Shown here: positions 54,486 through 64,000 of the stretch, in pieces
Layout of the letters: every line of letters begins with the position of its first letter
How positions within the stretch are numbered: position 1 is the stretch's first letter
Assembly (NCBI GenBank): GCA_034440635.1
Contig: JAOTON010000900.1
Coordinates: 62,001-126,000, forward strand
Direction of reading: 5' to 3'
Source: Lepas anatifera
Lineage: Eukaryota > Arthropoda > Thecostraca > Lepadidae
Length of the DNA: 64,000 nt
Program-made: the position numbers and the translations under genes
Notes under the pieces: generated by a model
What the model was told of the DNA's origin: nothing
The model's input: the letters and a program-made list of their open reading frames with translations, nothing else
The model's database searches: none

Positions 54486-55129
54486 CCCGCGCCCCACCGG
54501 GGGTCCGGCGCCGTCTTCGCCCCACCGGGGGCCATCGATGGCCCCCTCTATCTCCGAAAATATGGGGGTTAGCGCAAATCTGCAAAGTGCATTAGAAAGC
54601 TCGCGTGAATTCAGTAAGAAATTACTTCACATGTTTAAGCGCTCAGGTCAATGGTTTGACCTCTAGAGGTTAAGTTAGGTCACGATAAGCTATTTTCACT
54701 CAAAAATGCAAACTCCGTGAAAGGGTGTCCAAGAATGCTGTTTGAAGCAGTTTGAGCATTTGCAACCAACAATTTTTGTGGCTTTTAGATCATAAGACAG
54801 CATTTCCCCATGCTTTTTCAATGGGAGAGGTCACCTCGTGACCTGACGATGCACCTTGTAGACCCTGGTGGGGCTATGAAGTGTAGAAAGTTTCAAATCG
54901 GTCGACTAAGAAATGTAGCTCTTATGGAGCTCAAAAGTTGAAGTGAGGTGACCTTGGTTGACCTCGCCTGGTGACCTGACCTTGGGTGACCAGGGGTAAA
55001 AAAATTCAAGGATGGTGGAAAAATGATGGGGTGAGAGATAGAACCCTTAACCGCGGTGCTGCGTTTCGTCGTTTTTCTGCTATGCTGAAAAACCTTGGGG
55101 GCCATCGATGGCCCCCTGTGGGGCGAGGG
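54486..55129. mobile_element. TTAA-flanked MITE, family 2, uninterrupted
   Basis: The ends CCCGCGCCCCACCGGGGGTC and GGCCCCCTGTGGGGCGAGGG are flanked by TTAA (54482-54485 and 55130-55133). It serves as the uninterrupted reference for the nested copy at 43791-46590. Confidence 0.9.
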
Positions 55130-55133
55130 TTAA

Positions 55134-56740
55134 TCGATACTTGGTCGTCTCGTAAGCCATATCTTATGACATTATTCAAGTATCACGAGAAATCAGAAAT
55201 TGGGTTAGGCGCTATGGTAAACTATTCACAAGTGGAACACAGGGGAACGTGATTAGATAATATCATGTCCATTAGATTCTTGGAAAATTGACTAATAACT
55301 TGGCTTTTAAATATATGAGCACGGGCACCAATGGGTTTAAAGTACAAACATCTACAATAAGCTTCAAATCATTTTCAAAACTACAAATTTCCACCCACTT
55401 TTAAAACCGCAAATACCCTCAATTGGAGGAGCCCTCTCGACGGTACATGAGAAAGCTAGTAAGTTGGATAACAGGCACGGCAAATATTGGACCAAGCAAG
55501 GTGATTTGGCAGCATCAAATGCGTGTATTGGAGTAGCAGGTATTGCAGATTGACAGATTTCCACAACCGTGTGATCCGGCAGCAACTGTATGGGAGAACG
55601 ATCGGTGGTCATCATATTCAGGAAGTTAATCGTCTTTGGCCCACCTGCTCGAGTTCGGAGTGGAGAGCGGAGGATTCAATAGCCGGCCGGTTGGGATGTG
55701 TTGAGCGAGGCTCGTGTGGGTGCTCCGGAGATCCGCTGCGACCATCTCACTCAGAGGAAGCCGGCCCTGCCTACTGTTGCACTATTCTTGGCAGGTACGG
55801 TTCACGGGTGTGGATCCAAATGTCGCCGGGGGTACCCGGGCGCCGCCAATGAAACGTCGAAGTAAATTTTGAAGTTATTATAAGTTGTTGTGTTGCTTGT
55901 TTCAAAGATTTTGAATTCGTTTTGGGCAGTTCATCAGGCATGTGGGAAGACTACACCCTGTGTCCTACTGTCACCTTTTAATAGGATGGTTCTTGGTATT
56001 GTTTAAACTTTTGGCGCCCCGAGTCGTTTGCGACAATCCACATCCCTTATGGGTTATATCACGATGGCCTCTATATTAAAGATCATTTCTTTTGGACCAA
56101 TGCTGCACTACAGGATAAGGTCTGTCCTAAAAAAGGCTACCACACGATCACTACATTTTTGCATTCGAACTTACAAGACCAAACCTATTACGGGTATTGA
56201 AGAGAATGTTCACTTTGTCGAAGTTCTAAAAAGGGGTAATTGTGGACAAGATTGATTTGCAAATCAGAAAATCGCATTTTTGTTTCCACCATCAACTGCT
56301 CAGAACAGAAATATCGCCATATGTCTTACTACCTTGGGTTGACCCAAGCATCGCATGTAATTACGAATCTGGCTGCCTACCGGGGCTTGCGGGATATAGC
56401 GTTGCAAAAGCAATGCCATTTGTTAAAATCTACCAGGTGGTTTGCGCTGCAAGATGAAAAGGGACTCCTTCATGACTTGAAATAGAATAGCCCCTTATTT
56501 TGAAGTTTGGAGCGCAGAGAAATTGAATACAGATAGATTTGAGTGAAATGAAATATGCCAATAGTGATTTCTTGACACTTTCTGCAATACTGCTATCTCA
56601 GTTCAAAACCCATTGTAAAGGTGGGACACTCCCTTCAATACATCTTATGTCTATATTGGCCTGTCCCCCTTTTGGGTTGACACTTGACTTTTCACGGCTG
56701 GTTGAGTGTGAACAGTCCGAGAGAGAGACTAACAGGTGAC
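55134..56740. other. No gene recognised
   Basis: Frames at 55523-55852, 56028-56255 and 56240-56485 show no family signature. Positions 56590-56640 (ATCTCAGTTCAAAACC then GGTGGGACACTCCCTTCAA) resemble the end of the family 4 MITE at 31090-31134, so decayed transposon sequence is present. Confidence 0.4.
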
Positions 56741-56749
56741 CTAAATAAT

Positions 56750-57560
56750 CGATTGCGCCCTGGCAGCCCTGACGCGCCCGACACTTGCGCGCGACGGCGT
56801 GACCGCCTGTCTTCGCTGGCGTGACGTGGGCGGCGCCGGGGCAGCACAGGCGGCTTTTGTCAGGAGATCGGTGTCGGCGGCTGATCTGACGCCGCCGCTG
56901 ACGGACAGTAGAGCGGTGGCCCTGTTCGCCGCCGCCGCCAGCCGGCGCGCGTGTTTCCGCAGGCTGTAGGTCTTGTGGCGTCTGCCCGGCCGGTAAATAT
57001 TTTGTCTCCGTGACAAAACCGCCATAGACAGCACCCACCTGGAGCCGACGGCCTGACGAAACGTCTCTGCTGCATCGAAGATAGCGGAAACAAAGCATTG
57101 CAGTCAAATCCGGCTCGGGGTCTGATCCGGTGGCTGGGGTCTGTACTCACTGATGCCAGTCGGAGACTGGTGGAAGGGCGGAGGACGGCAGCGGTACCTT
57201 GGGATGAGGGCGCGGGTGTCGTGGTGACGATGCCGGAGCGGCTTCTGACACCACCGCGCTGGTGAGCTCGTCATCGGGAGAGGCTGGTGAGCGGGGAGAG
57301 GCCGGCCCCTGCTCCGTCCCCCCTGCGGCCGTCATTAGCGGACTATGTGGGCGCCGCGCTGCCGCCGGACCCCGCTTACCGACAGATAGGCTAACAGCCT
57401 CTGACGAGACTGGCGACGGAAACGTCGCAGCAGGCGATAGGGCCGGGCCGCGCCGCTCCTGCTCAGCGCTCACGTCATGTCGTCCGTGGTGGGTGTTGAG
57501 CTGGCACTGGTCTGGTGGGCCCTGCCACTCCTCACCACTAAAATTCCCGATTTCTGCTAA
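56750..57560. other. CpG-rich island
   Basis: GC- and CpG-rich, with open frames on both strands (for example 56598-57107 and 57147-57473 on -). No protein family is recognised. A regulatory island or an unknown exon are both possible. Confidence 0.35.
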
Positions 57561-58365
57561 TTTGTGAAGAAAACGAACAAGTTTGCAGTCAGCTTATGCA
57601 GAAGCAGGGGCACAGATGGGGGGGGCACAGGGGCGCGTGGCCCCCGCCCCATCGATCGGTGCCGGAGTGCCCCTTTAATCACTAGGCGTAGAGGCCTGTT
57701 TGGGCTGTGCCGCTCGAAATTTAGTGCGCTATGCCGTTGAATCTAGTACCTTGAATCTAGTTGCAACTAGACCGCATGTAACGATTAAAACTATTGTTTG
57801 ACAATTAAGTACCTTTTTAGTCAGCTAGGGCAATTCTTTGTCCTGTTTTAAAGCACGCAGGAAGAGCATGGGCACCTAATCCGTGTCCTGTTAATGCCTC
57901 ACCGTCGCCAATAATCTTTCGTGTGAAGCTAGTCTTGGACCTCTTGGGCTCACCTGGTAACTCCTGAGCTGGTATTGCGTCCTTGAGCTGATCACGTGCC
58001 CTCTGAGCAAATCATTGTCTCCTGAACCTATCTAATGCTCTCTGAGTTAGTCTGATGCCCCCGAGCAAGACCACAATGCTCCCGTTGCACAACACACAAC
58101 TCAACTCCCAACTGCAGTGCACAGCTCCCCTCGCAAAATGCAGCTAACGAGGAATGAGTATCGCTAAAGTGGCTTGTGATGCCTAGGCACCCTGGATTAT
58201 ATAAATTGCCTGTTATACTGGTAGATTCTGGGGAGGAGTGCTAAAAACATGTACCCTTGAGCTCAGAGCACAGTCCTCTAAACCAGAATTTCTACTGATT
58301 CATTTGAATGAAAAACTAGTTTTGTGTTTTGGTGTGGGGGGGGAGGAGGGGTTTTTAGATTTCCC
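57561..58365. other. No feature recognised
   Basis: Unique intergenic sequence. A G-run (57617-57626) and clustered CTGAGC-like words (57960-58070) are the only patterns seen. Confidence 0.4.
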
Positions 58366-58399
58366 CCCCCCCCCCCAAAAAAAAAAAAAAAAAAAAATA

Positions 58400-58430
<31 letters not shown>

Positions 58431-58432
58431 TA
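58330..58432. repeat. Poly-G, poly-C and poly-A tract
   Basis: GTGGGGGGGGAGGAGGGG is followed by C14 and then about 55 bases of nearly pure A. The A tract could be a retrotransposed tail, but no recognisable body precedes it. Confidence 0.8.
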
Positions 58433-59309
58433 AAATCACAATGTTCAGCCCTGTCACACTCTCCCTATCCAAACCACATTTTTGCACTTACTGTTTACCG
58501 TTTTGTTACACCTACTGGGACAGATCGTTGAAAACATGGAACTGTATGGACACGTTATAGAGGATCTCCCAAATTATTCCGGCAGCAAAAATTTTCTCTT
58601 CACGATGTCACTCCTCCCAAGGAGAGATGAGAGACGCAGCCTTTGGGAGAGCCGCGGCACTTAATTTGCGTTAAACCAGTGCTCACTCGTCTCTAATATT
58701 TACTGGTAATTGTACGGAAAAAACCAGTGGACGTAAAAAATACAATTTTCGGCTCCAATATGTCTCAGCTTGCACATAGCTTGCACTCAGCTTTCACAGG
58801 CTTCGCTGACTTCTCTGATGCTAACTTCTTCCATGAGTTGGCTGACTTGTCCTTAAATCTATTCAAAACAGTTGTGTTTTGGCTGCTTGAATTATATTTT
58901 GTTGATATTTTTCTATCTTTCCATTTTAGCCGAGATTTCCTTTTTCTTATGCTTGTTGCTTGATTTTTAGTTTTTTGGTCATGAGTTTTCCCTTCGTACT
59001 TATGTTCAGATCTTGTTCATTTCTCTGCGTTTACTCTATTTTGTGTTGTTGTTGATTGTCCTGTATCTGTATGTTTGTCCTGAATCTGCATGTTTGTCCT
59101 GTCTCGTATGTTTGTCCGGTCTTATATGTGTTTCCCTTTTTCTTGCTGCCTGTTGCTTTGTTTTATTTTGGTTTTGTAACGCTAACAGGCTACACTACGA
59201 TTTGCTCCGGGTGTATAATTTATTCATCCGCTTTCTGTTATTCTGTACCTTACAGTTGTCCGGAAGTGTTTATTAGGGTCACTCCCAAGGGACACGCTTG
59301 ACCAATTAT

Positions 59310-59462
59310 AGGGATTGTTGGTGGGGGTGTTTCAGGATCCTCTCCACCGGGTCAGATCGGACTTGAAAGGTGGTTACCCACCACGGGGATTGAACCCACG
59401 TTAATCCATGTCGTCCGATCTGAAGACGGACAATGAAACCACTTGGCCACCCAGCCCCCCGG
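59310..59462 (-). mobile_element. tRNA-derived SINE head
   Basis: On the - strand from 59462, GGGTGGCCAAGTGGTTTCA is an A box and GGGTTCAATCCCCG (59398-59385) an excellent B box, with a long arm between them as in a Leu- or Ser-type tRNA. The body continues to about 59310. The acceptor stem does not pair properly, so it is not counted as a tRNA gene. Confidence 0.7.
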
Positions 59463-59464
59463 TT

Positions 59465-60835
59465 CTGCTGCTCAATTTGCCTTTTTGCTTGATTCTGTCG
59501 TGCCTGCTCTTCTGCCTTTCATCTTTCTGCTCTCGTTACTCCCGTCTTCATGTAAAACGCAAATAAAAAAAGACGATGATGATATAGTAAGTATTTTAGT
59601 CACGTTTGAAATTGCCCTTTTTCTCCCGGGGTACCCTTAGAGGTGGTGTGCCCCCAAACCCTGCGTCCCTGCGCGGAAGGCAACGTTGCGTCCAAATCCG
59701 CAAGACAACATTTTTATGGCTGTCCTCTGGACTACTAAACATACAGATAAGCAGTCATAAATTTCTCCTGCTGGGTCCTTTGCCACCTCCCACGCTGAGA
59801 TCTGTGGGGACTCCCTTAGTCTCAGAGTTGATCTAGAGAACTGAATGAACATATATGAAGATTTGCTAAAAATTGAGGATGACCTCCTCTCGAATCATGA
59901 TCTTACACAGCATTCGCTCAAATTTTCGCAGTCTTTACTCTCAGGGCTTTTAAGTGGCTTTATGCCGTGCAAAGGCAAAAACACGTTTTACATTATACTA
60001 ACACCTTTTAATATAGAATTTATCAAAGAAGTTTCAAAATCGTACACCTCCAATCATTTCCAAAAATACACGCCCCTGTTAAGATCTTTATTTTAGTGCA
60101 TCGCATCCTGTGAATAGGCAGACTGCACCGCAATGCCTCTCCTGTAGCTGCACTGTGCCGCCCAGCACATTTGTCATCATGAGCGTTGCGGCACAGCGTG
60201 CTCAGTTAGAATACTGTACCGCCGAGCAAAAGCGGCCTTGACCGCGTCGATCAAGCATACCGCCTGCATAGGGATACACTCTAACAAGGACGTTGCAAGA
60301 GCGGGGGGGAGCAAGCACTAGGGCCAATCCCTCTCAAGTTTCTCGTCGAAGAATTATCTGAATTGGGTAAGCCAAACTGGAAAATCCCCAGGGCTCTGTT
60401 AGCAGCACCAGGCGAGGGAAACAAAGACCCCACGTGTGAAGTTTAGAGAAAGTAGCTCCTTGTCGAACACAACTTTTAGGCCAGTGGAGACGGTATTACG
60501 TTTAAATTTGTTGTTACATTCATGTTTGGCTTCATCCATTGTTTTTTTATCATCGTATTTCGTGACCTTAGCGAAACTACCCAAATGGAACAGACACAAT
60601 AAGAGAGAGAGAGGGGGAGAGCGGATTCATCGCCCGAACCCGCTTTCTGGCTAGTGCCAACTGTCATGTATTCTAAACTAGAACTTTGCTTCCTTCCGAC
60701 TGTGCCAATTGATTTCACTTTAAACATGCAAACTATACGGATACATCAGTATCCTCAAATATTAAAACAAAAATAAAGGCCTCTGAGAAGCCTGTTGGTG
60801 CTAACCAGCAGAGTTGTGCTAACCAGCGAGTGGAA
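59465..60835. other. No feature recognised
   Basis: AT-rich intergenic sequence with short unremarkable frames. No RNA gene or transposon terminus was recognised. Confidence 0.4.
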
Positions 60836-60839
60836 GTTT

Positions 60840-62140
60840 TAGAATTGTCTTGAATCGACTCAACTCAACTCAGGTGCGGAGAGTGGTCGACTCAACTCTG
60901 ACTTAACTCATTGTCACGAGTTCAGTGAGCCGACTCAACTCCGACTCGAGGTTAAATCCTTCCGACTCAACTCTGACTCCAACTCAACTCAAACCTCTAC
61001 TCGGTTTCAAAATATATAAATAAATGATAAATAATATAAATAAATAATATTAAAAAAAATAATAAATCGATAAACCAGTAAAAGACAAGCTGTACAGAAA
61101 GTCATACAGGGAACTGAAAATTAGTAGGTGGAAAATTAAAAAATTGGCATTAAAACATTGGTATTATTATAGCCAGAAGACATATATATCTTTTAATTCT
61201 TTTAGGCTGTCACTGCCAGATAAAGCTGCCACACCATATTGCAATGATTTCTTAAATGAGCCTTGCATGTTTAACCAGGTACATGGAATGGAAAGGAACT
61301 TAAAAGGGTTAAGGTTATAACAACATATAATAATAATATAACATAGCATAATATATAATATAAGTAACAACAATAAATTCTAGCCATTCTGGTCATTAGT
61401 CCAAATTACGACCGGGGATACCTGCAGCCTCCTTGAGTCGTGACTCAAAGGCAGAGTTGATTCTGAGTCGACTGAATTATTGTTCCAGTCAGAGTCGGGT
61501 CGTCTCTTTTGGTTTTGGCTTGGTTCAGGGTTGACTCAATTTCTTGACCAGGTAAGTTTGAACTTTTTTGTGATTTGTGAATCCTGGGCCAGAAAAATTG
61601 AGTTACATAATCAGAGTCAATGTCGTAGACATGAATTAGAATTGAGTCAACTAATAATTAGATTTTTTAACATCCGTGCTTGAAAAAGATACGGTTGGAT
61701 TTTGAAACAATTAAAGAAACACTTTCTTTGAGTACTTGCTAAACCTTTCGGCGAAATGTATCTTTTTATTTCCTTTTCATGGATACCTAAGTCTAAGCTT
61801 TCCTATCAATGCTATGCTCAGTGAGTGCGGAATGTTAAATAACATATCAAGACTGGGGGCCAACATGTTCATTGCTTGTAAGCGAAACAGAATGTTCAAA
61901 TGCCTAACATGCAAAACGTATCAAAATACGTCATGCACTTGGTGTGTAGTTTATTCATCTACTCATACTGTGGAAATCGCAACAGAAAACACCTAAAAGT
62001 GGCCCTAATTTTTCTTAAATCAGGGGTGAGTCGATTCACATCTGAATTTGCATCTAAATCAGAGTCGAATCAACAGCTTAACTGGATGAGTCAAAATCAG
62101 TGTCAGTTAATAAGCTGTGAGTCAAAGTTGAATTGACAAT
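60840..62140. repeat. Degenerate GACTCAACTC repeats in inverse orientation
   Basis: Positions 60855-61000 are dense in GACTCAACTC and TGACTC words. The inverse, GAGTCGA and GAGTCA words, recurs at 61435-61640 and 62025-62140. The arrangement suggests a decayed foldback element with an AT-rich middle (61010-61390). Confidence 0.55.
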
Positions 62141-62279
62141 AAATTGAATTATCGTAAATTGGACACCTAGGCAACCCAAAGAAATATAAACCCGCACCCC
62201 TGGGACTGGGTAAGAAAATCTATCCTCTAAAAGTTCCAACGAGAAAGAGCGGGAACCAACAATCTATCCTCAAAAGTTC

Positions 62280-62870
62280 ACTCGGAAAGAGCGGGAACCA
62301 ACACCAGAGCTGGCCGGCTCTCTAAGAGGAAGTTGTCACCAGCGCCAGCACCCAGTTCTGCTGGGAGGCTCGCCACCCTGCAGGCCCGGTGTCGCGCCGG
62401 ATCGCGCATTCTGTCGGCGCCCGTCAGGACACCATCGCCGACGGCGACAGCAGCGACGCGCTCATATCCTTTTGTCTCGCGCCGCCCGCCACCAGCCATT
62501 ACCTCTGAGCACGCAATATCACCGCCGCGCGCGCCCGCCCGACTAATACTTTTGATCTTATAACAAATATTAGATCAGAGCGGCGCGCCGGGCGGCGACG
62601 TCAGCACCTCGGTAGAAGCGGCGGCGCGACGGAGCTGACGACGACCAATATATTCCACGGCGGCGAAATTGTCGACGGCGGCCGAGCTGCGGCCGGAATG
62701 TGTTGTTCAGTGTCGAGTATTTGATTTAGGCGCCGAACGCCCGGTGGGAAATATGTACGGGAGTGGCGTATTGAGAGGTGGGCGAGGTGGCAGCAGGCGT
62801 CACGGCACTCCGCGGCCTCGCGGCGCACGCTGGGCTGGACGACTAATCCAGTCGTGAACGGCGCACACCG
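62280..62870. other. CpG-rich island
   Basis: CpG-rich with a small AT-rich core (62540-62575, CTTTTGATCTTATAAC). No protein family is recognised in any frame. It may belong to the regulatory region of the gene whose promoter lies at the right edge. Confidence 0.4.
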
Positions 62871-62961
62871 CCGGAGATGCTCATTCGGGTCGACCGGTAC
62901 CGGCTGGTTACACCCTTCAGTCCTAATCTGGCGCCTCCCGGCTGTCCGCCCGCTATTTTTG

Positions 62962-63612
<651 letters not shown>

Positions 63613-63639
63613 CGGACGGCGCTCTCCTGCTGCAGCCTG

Positions 63640-64000
63640 CTCTGAGCTGGCTGCTCTCCGACAATATTTTCTCACCAAACGGCGCCGCCGTCGGCAGTGC
63701 TGTCGACCATGCAGCTCTCCTATATCTCGACACGTCGAAATGGGTTGTTTGCTCTCTCCGGGATAATAATTTCTTTCCATACCAAAGTTATCTTACATCG
63801 GCGCTCGGCGGGGCCGCTCTGGGCGCCAGCTGCGACCAATCAGGACGCGACTCCGCCCCCGGGGGCGGAGTCTGGTGACGTCTGACGGATAGACATGTTT
63901 CCATTGGCTGCGCGCGGCAACAATTTGTTTGGGGAGGGACGGTAAACTGTTGGCGGCGGTCTGTTACAACAGTTTACGGAGCGCTCGGCTCGCCGGCGTC
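63640..64000. promoter_or_regulatory. CpG-rich promoter-like segment
   Basis: CCAATCAGG at 63836-63844 is a full NF-Y site, and ATTGG at 63903-63907 is a second in inverse orientation. Between them CTCCGCCCCCGGGGGCGGAG (63851-63870) is a perfect GC-box palindrome, and TGACGTC at 63876-63882 is CRE-like. No TATA box is present. This combination is typical of a housekeeping promoter. The direction cannot be decided from the window; the transcript may start to the right. Confidence 0.6.

Noticed and set aside
56598..57473. Open - strand frames of 96-169 residues in a GC-rich block
   Set aside because: Overlapping frames are open on both strands, as expected from high GC, and none shows a recognisable domain or a convincing splice structure.
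59385..59462. Possible tRNA gene on the - strand
   Set aside because: A and B boxes are good, but acceptor-stem pairing fails and SINE-like sequence continues downstream.

Overview
The window is nuclear DNA from an animal: protein-coding genes are split into short GC-rich exons with matching GT-AG junctions, and they sit in long introns full of minisatellites, microsatellites, tRNA-derived SINEs, TTAA-flanked MITEs, a hAT-like foldback and Penelope-like retroelement fragments. The mix suggests an invertebrate, perhaps an arthropod such as a crustacean, but nothing in the window fixes the taxon.

One gene spans most of the left 38.5 kb on the + strand. Six exons (2279-2410, 11290-11346, 17602-17647, 19048-19182, 22408-22534, 38409-38485) join in perfect phase to give about 190 C-terminal residues of a CobW-family GTPase, the zinc metallochaperone ZNG1/CBWD. 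The exons for the Walker A and CXCC regions must lie left of the window. A second gene lies on the - strand inside ZNG1's first visible intron (4806-9390). It encodes a secreted, Thr/Val-rich protein of about 380 residues and unknown function. It has one 3.4 kb intron and two compensating frame changes at C-runs.

The most unusual feature is where the minisatellites lie. Arrays abut or overlap splice junctions: the 3' end of the first ZNG1 exon, the acceptors of the fourth and fifth exons, and the acceptor of the nested gene. Each repeat unit carries a copy of exon edge, acceptor or branch-point-like sequence. A 9.3 kb, 49-54 bp array in the last ZNG1 intron carries the consensus 5' splice site GTAAGT in nearly every unit. 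That array is interrupted by a 2.8 kb hAT-like foldback (30284-33122) whose 8-bp target duplication can be read exactly against the repeat unit.

Right of 38.5 kb I found no conserved host exon. This part is a transposon graveyard: a 7.2 kb composite inverted repeat (42055-49260) with up to four levels of nesting, a palindrome of GIY-YIG endonuclease fragments (49495-50362), and a Penelope-like element (50695-52775) split by a TTAA-flanked MITE. SINEs, long (TA)n and (CT)n tracts and degenerate TGACTC repeats follow. Many of the MITEs carry dense AGGTCA half-sites. The right edge holds a 650 bp (GA)n tract followed by a CpG-rich segment with CCAAT boxes, a GC-box palindrome and a CRE-like site, probably the promoter of a gene starting at or beyond position 64000.
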